Notes: generated from the sequence alone by a model not told the origin. 12,942 nt of DNA from JBQCHF01 sp051953655 (GCA_051953655.1 JBQCIO010000132.1:1-12942), one strand, 5' to 3'. Numbered from the stretch's first letter, positions 1 to 6,775 are shown. Made by a program: numbers and translations.

Positions 1-914
1 GCCCCGTCGTCGTTTTTCGGGTGGTCCGGGGTGTTGTCTACCGCCTTTGCTGTTGCGGGGGCGGGGGCGGCCGGGGCGGGCTGGGGCGGGTTGGGGGTGG
101 GCGCCGAGGAGGGCACCGGGGCCGGGGCCGGGGTAACCAGCGCCGGCGCGGTGGACGCCGGCGGCGCGGGAGCCGGAGCCGGCGTCGGCGTCGGGGCGGC
201 CGGCGCCGGTGCGGGAGCAGCGGCGGCCGGAGCCGGGGCCGGCGCCGCGGAGGCGTCGCCGATCCGGGCCAGCTCGGCGCCCACCGGCACCGTCTCGTCC
301 TCGCCGACCGAGATCGACAGCAGGGTGCCGGCGACCGGCGAGGGGATCTCGGTGTCGACCTTGTCGGTGGAGACCTCGAGCAGCGGCTCGTCGACCTCCA
401 CGCTCTCGCCGACGGCCTTCAGCCACCGGGTGACGGTGCCCTCGGTGACGCTCTCGCCCAGCGCCGGCATGGTGACCGGCGTGCCGCCAGCGGCACCGGC
501 GCCGGCGGACGCCGCGGCGGACGGAGCCTCCTCGGCGGCGGGTGCCGGCAGCACCTGCGGCTCCGGCGACGGCGTCGGCACACCCGCGGGGGCGGCCGGG
601 TACTCGGCCCCGGAGCCTGCCTGAGCCTCCTGCTGGGCGGGGGCGGCGGCCTCCGGAGCGGGCGCGGCCGGCTCGGCGCCGTCGGAGATCACCGCGAGCT
701 CGGCGCCCACCGGCACCGTCTCGTCCTCGCCCACCACGATGCGCTGCAGGACGCCGGCGGCGGGGGAGGGGATCTCGGTGTCGACCTTGTCGGTCGAGAC
801 CTCGAGCAGCGGCTCGTCGACCTCGACCTGCTCCCCCTCCTTCTTCAGCCACCGGGTGACGGTGCCCTCGGACACGCTCTCCCCGAGCGCCGGCATGGTC
901 ACCGAGAACGGCAT
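1..914 (-). CDS. sucB: Dihydrolipoamide acyltransferase (E2), N-terminal part with two lipoyl domains; partial
   Basis: E2 core of a 2-oxoacid dehydrogenase complex in the cytosol: its lipoyl-lysine arms carry acyl groups between E1, E2 and E3. The visible 304 residues begin MPFSVTMPALGES, a typical lipoyl-domain start. Lipoyl domain 1 spans about residues 2-78 with the lipoylated lysine in STDKVDTEIPSP (K43). Domain 2 spans about 146-220 with K185 in the same motif. They are joined by an Ala/Pro/Glu-rich swinging linker, and a second Ala/Pro linker begins at about 222. The E3-binding and catalytic domains lie beyond the left edge. ATG is preceded by a good Shine-Dalgarno, and lpdA (E3) lies 75 bases upstream on the same strand. 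Annotation pipelines call this family SucB, but the M. tuberculosis counterpart (DlaT) is the pyruvate dehydrogenase E2, so the substrate (succinyl or acetyl) is not settled by sequence. Confidence 0.93.
   Translation of the reverse strand, partial: MPFSVTMPALGESVSEGTVTRWLKKEGEQVEVDEPLLEVSTDKVDTEIPSPAAGVLQRIVVGEDETVPVGAELAVISDGAEPAAPAPEAAAPAQQEAQAGSGAEYPAAPAGVPTPSPEPQVLPAPAAEEAPSAAASAGAGAAGGTPVTMPALGESVTEGTVTRWLKAVGESVEVDEPLLEVSTDKVDTEIPSPVAGTLLSISVGEDETVPVGAELARIGDASAAPAPAPAAAAPAPAPAAPTPTPAPAPAPPASTAPALVTPAPAPVPSSAPTPNPPQPAPAAPAPATAKAVDNTPDHPKNDDG
340..398 (-). repeat. Intragenic direct repeat, lipoyl domain 2 copy
   Basis: This 59-base stretch encodes the DEPLLEVSTDKVDTEIPSP segment of the second lipoyl domain. 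It matches 766-824 with a single mismatch (369 versus 795). The copies are 426 bases (142 codons) apart, so they mark a tandem duplication of the lipoyl domain that is kept nearly identical at DNA level. Confidence 0.9.
766..824 (-). repeat. Intragenic direct repeat, lipoyl domain 1 copy
   Basis: Partner of the copy at 340-398, 58 of 59 bases identical, coding for the lysine-bearing hairpin of lipoyl domain 1. Similarity also extends into the flanks encoding MPALGES and ETVPVGAELA. Confidence 0.9.
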
Positions 915-917
915 GGG

Positions 918-925
918 CTCTCCTC
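918..925 (-). promoter_or_regulatory. Ribosome binding site of the E2 gene
   Basis: On the minus strand the sequence reads GAGGAGAG, with the AGGAG core 5 bases before the ATG at 914. It fixes that ATG as the start. Confidence 0.7.
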
Positions 926-989
926 GTTCCTACGTCTGCTGCGACAAGTGGTGGGCTGTTGGGCGGTGCGTCGATCGTCTCCGGACGGC

Positions 990-2378
990 TCAGCCGTGGG
1001 CGTGCAGCGGCTTGCCGGCCAGCGCCAGGTGGGCCTCGCCGAGAGCCTCGTTCTGGGTCGGGTGGGCGTGCACGAGCTGGGCGACCTCCTCCGGGAATGC
1101 CTCCCAGTTGTAGATCAGCTGGGCCTCGCCGACGAGCTCGCCGGCCCGCGAGCCGACGATGTGGACGCCCACGACCGGGCCGCCCTTCTGCCGGATGAGC
1201 TTGACGAAGCCCTGGGTCTTGAGGATCTGGCTCTTGCCGTTGCCGGCGAGGTCGTAGGTGAGGGTCTCGACCTCGTCCTGGCCGTACTTCTCGCGCGCGG
1301 CGTTCTCGTTGAGCCCGACCGAGGCGATCTCCGGCTCGCAGTAGGTGACCCGCGGGATGCCGAGCTCGTCGATGGGGGCGGGGTTGAGCCCGGCGATCTC
1401 CTCGGCCACGAAGATGCCCTGGGCGAAGCCGCGGTGGGCCAGCTGCAGGCCGGGGACGATGTCGCCGACGGCGTAGACGTTGGGCACGTTGGTCTGCAGG
1501 CGCTCGTTGGCCAGCACCCAGCCGCGCTCCATCGCGACGCCCTGCTCCTCGAAGCCCATGCCGGTGGCGTTGGGGCCGCGGCCGACGGCCACGAGCAGCA
1601 GCTCGGCGTCGATGCTCTCGCCGTTCTCCAGCGAGACCCGCACGCCGGTGTCGGTGTGCTGCACGCCCGAGAAGCGCACGCCGGTCTTGAAGGTGATGCC
1701 GCGCTTGCGGAAGGCGCGCTCGAGGGCCTTGGAGGTCTGCTCGTCCTCGGCCGGGACCAGGCGGGGCAGCGCCTCGACGATGGTGACGTCGACGCCGAAG
1801 CTCTTCCAGGCGCTGGCGAACTCGACGCCGATGACGCCGCCGCCGAGCACCACGACCGACGCGGGCACGCGGTCCAGCTGCAGGGCGTGCTCGGAGGTGA
1901 CGACGCGCTGGCCGTCGACCTCGAGGCCGGGCAGGGAGCGGGACACCGAGCCGGTGGCGAGGATGACGTTGCGGCCCTCGTAGCGGGTGCCCTCGACCTC
2001 GACGGCGTTGGGGGCGACGAGCTTGCCGTAGCCCTCGACGTAGGTGATGCCGCGGCTCTTCACCAGGCCCTGCAGGCCCTTGTAGAGCTTGGCGACCACG
2101 CCGTCCTTGTACTTGTTGACCCCGCCCATGTCGATGGACTCGAACGTGGCGTTGACGCCGAACTGCGCGCTCTCGCGGGCCGAGTCGGCCACCTCGCCGG
2201 CGTGCAGGAGCGCCTTGGTCGGGATGCAGCCGCGGTGCAGGCAGGTGCCGCCGAGCTTGTCCTTCTCGATGAGGGCCACCGAGAGCCCGAGCTGCGCCCC
2301 GCGCAGCGCCGCGGCGTAGCCGCCGCTCCCGCCGCCGAGGATCACGACGTCGAACACGGTGCCGGCGTTGTCCGCCAC
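990..2378 (-). CDS. lpdA: Dihydrolipoyl dehydrogenase (E3, lipoamide dehydrogenase)
   Basis: Flavoprotein that reoxidises dihydrolipoyl groups with NAD+, serving 2-oxoacid dehydrogenases and, as L protein, the glycine cleavage system. It is 462 aa, the usual length. An N-terminal FAD-binding Rossmann motif GGGSGGYAA (15-23) is followed by the redox disulfide GGTCLHRGCIPTK (C46 and C51). A central NAD-binding GGGVIGVEFAS lies near residue 180, then the second FAD motif VYAVGDI. The C-terminal dimerisation domain carries the catalytic HPTQNE dyad (H439, E444). The GTG start at 2378 puts VFDVVILGGG at the N-terminus and has AAGGAG seven bases upstream. An in-frame ATG at 2465 would add 29 low-complexity residues not expected in the family. 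The gene probably shares a transcript with the E2 gene 75 bases downstream. Confidence 0.97.
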   Translation of the reverse strand: MADNAGTVFDVVILGGGSGGYAAALRGAQLGLSVALIEKDKLGGTCLHRGCIPTKALLHAGEVADSARESAQFGVNATFESIDMGGVNKYKDGVVAKLYKGLQGLVKSRGITYVEGYGKLVAPNAVEVEGTRYEGRNVILATGSVSRSLPGLEVDGQRVVTSEHALQLDRVPASVVVLGGGVIGVEFASAWKSFGVDVTIVEALPRLVPAEDEQTSKALERAFRKRGITFKTGVRFSGVQHTDTGVRVSLENGESIDAELLLVAVGRGPNATGMGFEEQGVAMERGWVLANERLQTNVPNVYAVGDIVPGLQLAHRGFAQGIFVAEEIAGLNPAPIDELGIPRVTYCEPEIASVGLNENAAREKYGQDEVETLTYDLAGNGKSQILKTQGFVKLIRQKGGPVVGVHIVGSRAGELVGEAQLIYNWEAFPEEVAQLVHAHPTQNEALGEAHLALAGKPLHAHG

Positions 2379-2385
2379 TGGCCTG

Positions 2386-2391
2386 CTCCTT
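2386..2391 (-). promoter_or_regulatory. Ribosome binding site deciding the lpdA start
   Basis: AAGGAG on the minus strand, seven bases before the GTG at 2378. It selects this start over the longer in-frame ATG at 2465. Confidence 0.7.
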
Positions 2392-2566
2392 GTGCGAAGG
2401 GTGTCGGTGCGGCGCTGATCGAGCGACCGACTGCTGCCTGAGGTCATCCTTCCACTCGCCCGCACCCGCGAGGCAAACGGGTGGTGGCAGCCGCAGCCCT
2501 CCTGCCCGGTCCGGTGGTCTGCGACTCCTGGCCGACTCCCGGCCGCCTCCCGGCCACAGCTGACTG

Positions 2567-2650
2567 ACGCCGGCTGACCGACGCCGGCTGACCGACACCG
2601 ACTGACCGACGCCGACTGACCGACGCCGGCTGACCGACGCCGGCTGACCG
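2567..2650. repeat. Tandem repeat, 14-bp unit x 6
   Basis: Six head-to-tail copies of ACGCCGGCTGACCG at 2567, 2581, 2595, 2609, 2623 and 2637. Four are exact, the third differs at two positions (ACACCGACTGACCG) and the fourth at one (ACGCCGACTGACCG). A decayed seventh copy may precede it at 2553-2566. Each unit contains CGG-CTGA-CCG, a tiny inverted repeat. The unit is not a multiple of three and lies outside genes. Variation in copy number between strains would be expected. Confidence 0.92.
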
Positions 2651-2683
2651 ACGTCGCGTCCCCCGGTGGCGCCGACCTCCGCC

Positions 2684-2710
2684 GGAACCTGCCGAGGAAG
2701 CCCTACCGTT
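2684..2710 (+). promoter_or_regulatory. Candidate ECF-sigma (SigH/SigR/SigE-like) promoter
   Basis: GGAACC at 2684-2689 and CGTT at 2707-2710 are separated by 17 bases. This matches the GGAAC...GTT layout known for actinobacterial thiol/envelope stress ECF sigma factors. A start point would fall near 2717, about 40 bases before the GTG at 2759. The overlapping TACCGT (2704-2709) could instead serve as a housekeeping -10 (TANNNT). It is short, so chance is possible. Confidence 0.38.
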
Positions 2711-2758
2711 CACGGAGGGACGCGGCGGGAGGGCCGCCCGGGGGCGAGGGAGTGCGGC

Positions 2759-3151
2759 GTGCGGCTGTTCGGCAGGGGGCGGTCACCGAGAGGGTCGGCG
2801 AGACCGGGCGTGCGCCGAGGGGCGTCGTCGGAGGACCGCGAGCACCTGGTGCGCTTCGCGCGGGAGCACAGCGGGGTGGAGGCGTTCGTCGAGCCGCCCA
2901 CGGCCGTCACCTCCACCACCGTGCTGCTGGTGGCGAGCACGGGGGAGTGGACGCGCCGGCGCTGCCCCACGGCCGCCCACGCGCACGCCCTGGCCCACAA
3001 GCTGGGCATCCCCAGCTACGACGCCGCGGTGGTCGGCTACCCCCAGCGGATGCGCGACTGGAACGCCCGCCAGAAGGCGGAGCAGCAGCGGAGCGGGCCG
3101 GACTCCAGCAGCGGCAGCGGCAGCGGCAGCGGTGCGGGCGGCGCCGCGTAG
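2759..3151 (+). CDS. Small conserved actinobacterial protein of unknown function
   Basis: 130 aa and soluble, with no signal peptide or membrane segment. I recognise the core as a small family found beside aminopeptidase or lipoyl genes in actinobacteria, sometimes loosely labelled oxidoreductase, but I know no proven function. The core (about 25-102) includes REHLVRFAREHSGVEAFVEP, TSTTVLLVASTGEWTRRR and KLGIPSYDAAVVGYPQRMRDWN. The last of these is the most family-like stretch. A charged basic N-terminus (residues 1-25) and a Ser/Gly-rich tail (111-130, from repeated AGCGGC) look disordered. The GTG start is chosen because VRLFGR is the expected N-terminus and GAGGGAG lies six bases upstream (2746-2752). 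It is divergent from lpdA and convergent with pepA. A stress-type promoter may drive it. Confidence 0.8.
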   Translation: MRLFGRGRSPRGSARPGVRRGASSEDREHLVRFAREHSGVEAFVEPPTAVTSTTVLLVASTGEWTRRRCPTAAHAHALAHKLGIPSYDAAVVGYPQRMRDWNARQKAEQQRSGPDSSSGSGSGSGAGGAA

Positions 3152-3156
3152 GCACC

Positions 3157-3187
3157 GCCCGCGCCAGCTGGGATCCGGCAGGCGGGC
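3157..3187. terminator. GC-rich hairpin between convergent genes
   Basis: GCCCGC-GCC (3157-3165) pairs with GGC-AG-GCGGGC (3177-3187, with a two-base AG bulge), giving nine G-C pairs around an 11-base loop. It fills the 39-base gap between the ends of the small gene and pepA, so it may stop transcription from both sides. No T-tract follows, as is common in actinobacteria. Confidence 0.4.
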
Positions 3188-3190
3188 CGC

Positions 3191-4708
3191 TCAGACGGCC
3201 CCGGCCGCCACGGCCTCGGCGAGGCGGACCAGCGTGCGCACCGCGGCGCCGGTGCCGCCCTTGGGCGTGTAGCCGTAGGGCTCGCCCTCGTTGAACGCCG
3301 GGCCGGCGATGTCCAGGTGCGCCCAGCGCACGCCGTCGGCCACGAAGTCCTGGAGGAACAGCCCGGCCACGAGCATGCCGCCGTAGCGGTCGCCCATGTT
3401 GGCGATGTCGGCGACCTGCGAGTCCAGGGACGGGCGCAGCTCGGCCGGCAGCGGCATCGGCCACATCTGCTCGCCGGCCTCGGTGGCCAGCTCGTGCAGC
3501 CGGTTCCGCAGGACGTCGTCGTTGGCCATGATCGCCGAGGTCCGCGAGCCGAGCGCCACCAGCTGCGCACCGGTGAGCGTGGCGACGTCGACGACGACCG
3601 AGGGCTCCTCGGCGCAGGCCGCCACCAGGGCGTCGGCCAGCACCAGCCGGCCCTCGGCGTCGGTGTTGAGCACCTCGACCGTCTTGCCGCCGTAGATGGT
3701 GAGGACGTCGCTGGGCCGCTGCGCGGTGCCCGAGGGCATGTTCTCGGCCATCGGCGCCCAGGCGGTCACGTTGACCGGCAGGCCGAGGTCGGCCACCGCC
3801 GCCACGGCGGCGACCACGGCGGCCGCCCCGCTCATGTCGCTCTTCATGGTCTCCATGGAGGCGCCGGGCTTGAGCGAGAGACCGCCGGAGTCGAAGGTGA
3901 TCCCCTTGCCGACGAACGCGATCGTGGTGGTCGCCTTCGGGTGGCGGTAGGCGATGCGCACCAGGCGCGGCGGCCGGCTGGAGCCCTTGCCCACGCCCAT
4001 CAGGCCGCCGTAGCCGCCCTTGGTCAGCGCCTTCTCGTCCAGCACCGTCACCTCGAGCCCGCGCGCCTTCGCGGTCTGCGCGGCCTCCTGGGCGAGCACG
4101 GCCGGGGGCAGGTCGGCCGGCGGGGTGTTCACCCAGTCGCGGGTGCGGGCCACGGCCTCGGCCAGCGCGCGTGCCCGGTCCACCGCCGCCTTGACCGCCT
4201 TGTCCCGGGCTGCCTCGGACAGGAGCACCAGCGCCTCGACCGGCTCCTGGCCGGGCTTGCGCGAGCTGCTGCGGTAGCGCAGGTAGGAGTAGGCGCCGAG
4301 CAGGGCGCCCTCGGCCACGGCGCCGGCGGTGGTGGCGTCGTCGGCGGGCAGCGCCAGCGCCACCCTGCCCGAGCCGGCCATCGAGCGGACCGCCGCGCCG
4401 GCGGCGCGGCGCAGCACCTCGAGGTCGTAGGCCGCGCCGCGGGCCGGGGCGTCGCCGAGACCCGCCGCGACCAGGACCGGCGCGCCGAGCCCGGCCGCCG
4501 GGACCTTGACGACGTCGCCGGCCTTGCCCGTGGCGCCGACCGCGGCCAGCGCCCTGGCCAGGTCCTTCCCGGCGGGGGCGTCCGCGAGGGCGCCCACGAT
4601 GCGGACCGCCGCACCGCCGCGCCCACCCCCACCCGGCACGATCCCGACGACGAGGGCGTCGGCCTTCGTCGTGGCGGCGGCGGTGCTGGCAAGGGTCAGG
4701 GTCGTCAC
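3191..4708 (-). CDS. pepA: M17 leucyl aminopeptidase
   Basis: Two-metal cytosolic aminopeptidase, normally a hexamer, that removes N-terminal residues and also acts on Cys-Gly in glutathione or mycothiol turnover. At 505 aa it is the full family length. The variable N-terminal domain (about 1-170) precedes the catalytic domain, which has the expected metal and catalytic residues: K268 and D273 in GKGITFDSGG, K280, D291 in MKSDMSG, and D350, E352 and R354 in the M17 signature NTDAEGRL. The GTG start at 4708 has AGGAGG nine bases upstream. It is divergent from gcvT (116-base gap) and convergent with the small gene. The position matches pepB next to gcvT in M. tuberculosis. Confidence 0.96.
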   Translation of the reverse strand: MTTLTLASTAAATTKADALVVGIVPGGGGRGGAAVRIVGALADAPAGKDLARALAAVGATGKAGDVVKVPAAGLGAPVLVAAGLGDAPARGAAYDLEVLRRAAGAAVRSMAGSGRVALALPADDATTAGAVAEGALLGAYSYLRYRSSSRKPGQEPVEALVLLSEAARDKAVKAAVDRARALAEAVARTRDWVNTPPADLPPAVLAQEAAQTAKARGLEVTVLDEKALTKGGYGGLMGVGKGSSRPPRLVRIAYRHPKATTTIAFVGKGITFDSGGLSLKPGASMETMKSDMSGAAAVVAAVAAVADLGLPVNVTAWAPMAENMPSGTAQRPSDVLTIYGGKTVEVLNTDAEGRLVLADALVAACAEEPSVVVDVATLTGAQLVALGSRTSAIMANDDVLRNRLHELATEAGEQMWPMPLPAELRPSLDSQVADIANMGDRYGGMLVAGLFLQDFVADGVRWAHLDIAGPAFNEGEPYGYTPKGGTGAAVRTLVRLAEAVAAGAV

Positions 4709-4810
4709 GTCGTCGTGCCTCCTGCGCTGGGCGGAACCTGGGGTGACAGGCGGGGGAGAACCAGGGTGGGCGGGTGCGGAGCAGGCCGCGGGTGCGCGGC
4801 GGCGCGATGC

Positions 4811-4816
4811 TAGCGT
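4811..4816 (+). promoter_or_regulatory. Candidate -10 element for leaderless gcvT transcription
   Basis: TAGCGT fits the actinobacterial TANNNT -10 consensus and ends eight bases before the GTG at 4825. That is the spacing expected when transcription starts at the initiation codon. No Shine-Dalgarno is visible before either the GTG or the alternative ATG at 4807. No clear -35 is seen. Confidence 0.5.
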
Positions 4817-4824
4817 CCGGGCGC

Positions 4825-5976
4825 GTGAGCGACCCGACTGCCCCGAGCGGCGCCGACGTCCCTGCGTCCGCGCAGCCCCCCTCCCCGCTGCGTCGTTCCC
4901 CGCTGCACGACCGGCATGTCGCGCTGGGCGCGAAGCTCGCCGACTTCGGTGGCTGGGAGATGCCGATCCAGTACGCCGGCGTCGTGGAGGAGCACACCGC
5001 CGTGCGCGAGCGGGTGGGCGTCTTCGACGTCAGCCACCTGGGCAAGGCCTCGGTGCGGGGGGCGGGCGCGCGGGCGTTCTGCGACGCCGCCTTCACCAAC
5101 GACCTGGGCCGGATCGCACCGGGCAAGGCGCAGTACACGATGTGCTGCGACGACGACTCCGGCGGCGTGGTCGACGACCTCATCGCCTACCTGCGCGCCG
5201 ACGACGACGTCTTCCTGGTGCCCAACGCGGCCAACACCGCCGAGGTCGTCCGCCGGCTGCGCGCCGCGGCGCCCGAGGGCATCGCCGTCGAGGACCTGCA
5301 CGAGTCCTACGGCGTGCTGGCCGTGCAGGGCCCCCGCTGCGACGACGTCCTCGCCGCGCTGGGGCTGCCGGTGGGCCACGACTACATGTCGTTCGTCGAC
5401 GCCCCCTGGCAGGGGACGACCGTGACGGTCTGCCGGACCGGCTACACCGGCGAGCGCGGCTACGAGCTGGTCGTGCCGTGGGGGTCGACCGGCGCGCTGT
5501 GGGACGCGGTGCTCGCGGCGGGCGAGCCGTCCGGCATCGCGCCGTGCGGCCTGGGGGCTCGGGACACCTTGCGCACCGAGATGGGCTACCCGCTGCACGG
5601 GCAGGACCTCTCGCTGGACATCACCCCCGTGCAGGCGCGGGCCGGCTGGGCGGTGGGCTGGAAGAAGCCCGCGTTCTGGGGCCGCGACGCGCTGCTGGCC
5701 GAGCGGGAGGCCGGCCCGCGCCGGACCCTGCGCGGCCTCGAAGCCCTCGGCCGTGGCATCCCGCGCGCCCACATGGCGGTGCTCGCCGAGGACGGGACCC
5801 CGCTGGGCGAGGTCACCAGCGGCACCTTCTCGCCCACCCTCAAGAAGGGCATCGCCCTGGCGCTGCTCGACCCCTCGGTGCAGGACGGCGCCGAGGTCCA
5901 GGTCGACGTCCGCGGGCGTCCCAGCCCCTTCCGGGTGACCAAGCCCCCCTTCGTGCAGCCCTCCACCCACGCCTGA
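4825..5976 (+). CDS. gcvT: Glycine cleavage system T protein (aminomethyltransferase)
   Basis: Transfers the one-carbon unit from aminomethyl-lipoyl H protein to tetrahydrofolate, releasing ammonia. 383 aa from the GTG at 4825. Family motifs in order: LADFGGWEMPIQY (38-50), VFDVSHLGK (66-74), GKAQYT (100-105) and the folate-site aspartates of GGVVDDLI (D117/D118). These are followed by TGYTGERGYEL (205-215), GLGARDTLRTEMGYPL (242-257) and the C-terminal barrel signature TSGTFSPTLKKGIA. These separate it from the YgfZ-type folate proteins. gcvH and gcvP are not in the window. lpdA at 990 supplies the L protein. An upstream in-frame ATG at 4807 would add six residues, but the TAGCGT box overlaps that region, so a leaderless GTG start is preferred. 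The next genes are convergent. Confidence 0.95.
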   Translation: MSDPTAPSGADVPASAQPPSPLRRSPLHDRHVALGAKLADFGGWEMPIQYAGVVEEHTAVRERVGVFDVSHLGKASVRGAGARAFCDAAFTNDLGRIAPGKAQYTMCCDDDSGGVVDDLIAYLRADDDVFLVPNAANTAEVVRRLRAAAPEGIAVEDLHESYGVLAVQGPRCDDVLAALGLPVGHDYMSFVDAPWQGTTVTVCRTGYTGERGYELVVPWGSTGALWDAVLAAGEPSGIAPCGLGARDTLRTEMGYPLHGQDLSLDITPVQARAGWAVGWKKPAFWGRDALLAEREAGPRRTLRGLEALGRGIPRAHMAVLAEDGTPLGEVTSGTFSPTLKKGIALALLDPSVQDGAEVQVDVRGRPSPFRVTKPPFVQPSTHA

Positions 5977-5985
5977 CGGGTGGGT
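5963..5985. terminator. Hairpin at the gcvT stop, between convergent genes
   Basis: CCACCC (5963-5968) can pair with GGGTGG (5978-5983), or in a shifted register ACCCAC (5965-5970) with GTGGGT (5980-5985). The loop is nine bases and holds the gcvT stop codon. A pyrimidine-rich CACTCCCTTCCTCCC follows. It is a weak candidate terminator in the 31-base gap between gcvT and cobS. Confidence 0.3.
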
Positions 5986-6007
5986 CACTCCCTTCCTCCC
6001 ACCACGG

Positions 6008-6724
6008 TCAGGGGTGGGTGAGGGCGGCGGCGGTGAGGAGGGCGGCGGTGGTGGCGACCTCGGCCAGGGCGCCGAGGACGTCGCCGGTGACGCCGCCGAG
6101 GCGGTGCACGGCGCGGCGCTCGAGGAGCAGGGCGGCCAGCAGGCCGACGGCGACGGCGAGCGCCAGCGCGGGGCGGGCCAGGGCGGCGAGGCCGGCGACC
6201 ACGAGCGGGGTCAGCACCGCGGCGGGGACCGGCACGGTGCCGGCGACGGTGGCCCCCAGCCCTCCGGGGCGGGCCGACGGGACACCCCGGCGGCAGGTCA
6301 GCGTGATCGCCGTCCGGCCGGTGACCACGGCGACGGCCAGCGCGGCGAGGCCGTCGGTGCGCGACGAACCCCAGGCCTGAGCCAGGGCGGCCGCCTGCAG
6401 CAGCAGCGCAAGGACGAGCGTGACCACGCCGAACGGGCCGACGTCGGAGCGCTTCATGACCGCCAGCGCACCGTCGGCCGGACGTGCGCTCCCGAGGCCG
6501 TCGGCGAGGTCGGCCAGGCCGTCCAGGTGCAGCCCGCGGGTGAGCAGCGCCAGCGCGGCCAGGGCGAGGCCGGCGACCGGGAGCGGCGCCAGCCCCGCGG
6601 CGTCGGCGCCCACCGCGACGACCCCGGCCAGAGCCGCCAGGGCCAGCCCGACGGACGGCGCGGCCAGCATCGCGACCCGGCCGACGCCGGCGTCCACCCG
6701 CCGCGGCGGCGGCACCCGCAGCAC
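6008..6724 (-). CDS. cobS: Adenosylcobinamide-GDP ribazoletransferase (cobalamin synthase); 5' end uncertain
   Basis: Integral membrane enzyme that joins AdoCbi-GDP to alpha-ribazole (phosphate), the late step of cobamide assembly. The protein from the only standard start (GTG 6724) is 238 aa. It shows the metal-binding signature HLDGLADLADG (66-76), MKRSDVGPFG (90-99) and the C-terminal GGVTGDVLGA (210-219), with about six hydrophobic segments. It begins at LRVPPPRR, whereas CobS proteins normally have some 12-16 residues before that point. Such residues (SDGLRLSVGTLS) are encoded in frame upstream up to the cobT stop, but with no ATG, GTG or TTG. GTG 6724 has no Shine-Dalgarno. Either the true start is non-standard, near 6772 (about 254 aa), or a mutation or sequence error has removed the start. 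Last gene of the operon. Confidence 0.88.
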   Translation of the reverse strand: MLRVPPPRRVDAGVGRVAMLAAPSVGLALAALAGVVAVGADAAGLAPLPVAGLALAALALLTRGLHLDGLADLADGLGSARPADGALAVMKRSDVGPFGVVTLVLALLLQAAALAQAWGSSRTDGLAALAVAVVTGRTAITLTCRRGVPSARPGGLGATVAGTVPVPAAVLTPLVVAGLAALARPALALAVAVGLLAALLLERRAVHRLGGVTGDVLGALAEVATTAALLTAAALTHP

Positions 6725-6775
6725 GCTGAGGGTGCCGACCGACAGCCGCAGCCCGTCGGAGAGCGTGCCGACGGC
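6725..6775 (-). other. CobS-like N-terminal coding sequence without a standard start codon
   Basis: Seventeen in-frame codons lie between the cobT TGA (6776-6778) and the first usable cobS start (GTG 6724). They read AVGTLSDGLRLSVGTLS, and the second half matches what CobS proteins carry before VLRVPPPR. None is ATG, GTG or TTG. The codon GTC at 6772-6770 lies seven bases after GAGGG, ideal Shine-Dalgarno spacing, and is one base from GTG. Confidence 0.75.

Larger units (their letters stand above)
2379..2758. other. Gene-free divergent region between lpdA and the small conserved gene
   Basis: About 380 bases between two divergently transcribed genes. From the lpdA side it holds the lpdA leader (no convincing -10/-35 that I can point to), then GC-rich sequence with repeated CTCCCGGCC segments (about 2535-2556). 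The 14-bp tandem repeat (2567-2650) and a candidate promoter for the rightward gene (2684-2710) follow. The open frames crossing it are low-complexity and arise from the repeat, and none looks like a protein. Confidence 0.6.

Noticed and set aside
915..989. Promoter in the lpdA-E2 gap (TTGTCG and TAGGAA on the minus strand)
   Set aside because: The two boxes are only nine bases apart, so they do not form a usable -35/-10 pair. Co-transcription from lpdA is simpler.
21..2441. A long plus-strand open frame opposite the E2 gene and lpdA
   Set aside because: The protein is repetitive and featureless, whereas the minus-strand frames encode textbook lipoyl domains and lipoamide dehydrogenase.
2567..2650. 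Tandem repeat considered as a CRISPR array
   Set aside because: Units abut without spacers, are only 14 bases long, and no cas genes are present.
2444..2713. A small minus-strand frame (89 codons) reading through the tandem repeat
   Set aside because: Its repeated VGQPASVSRR-like text is simply the 14-bp repeat translated. There is no ribosome binding site, and it overlaps the lpdA leader.
4733..4738. GGAACC in the pepA-gcvT gap as a second ECF-sigma -35
   Set aside because: No CGTT/GTT at suitable spacing downstream. The nearest sequence is G-rich with no -10 of that class.
2907..5183. A 758-codon minus-strand open frame across pepA and gcvT
   Set aside because: Arg/Gly-rich product out of frame with pepA and antisense to gcvT. 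The pepA frame carries every M17 motif.
5977..6007. Cobalamin riboswitch or other RNA element near cobS/cobT
   Set aside because: The genes overlap or abut and the gaps are far too short. An operon leader would be beyond 12942.
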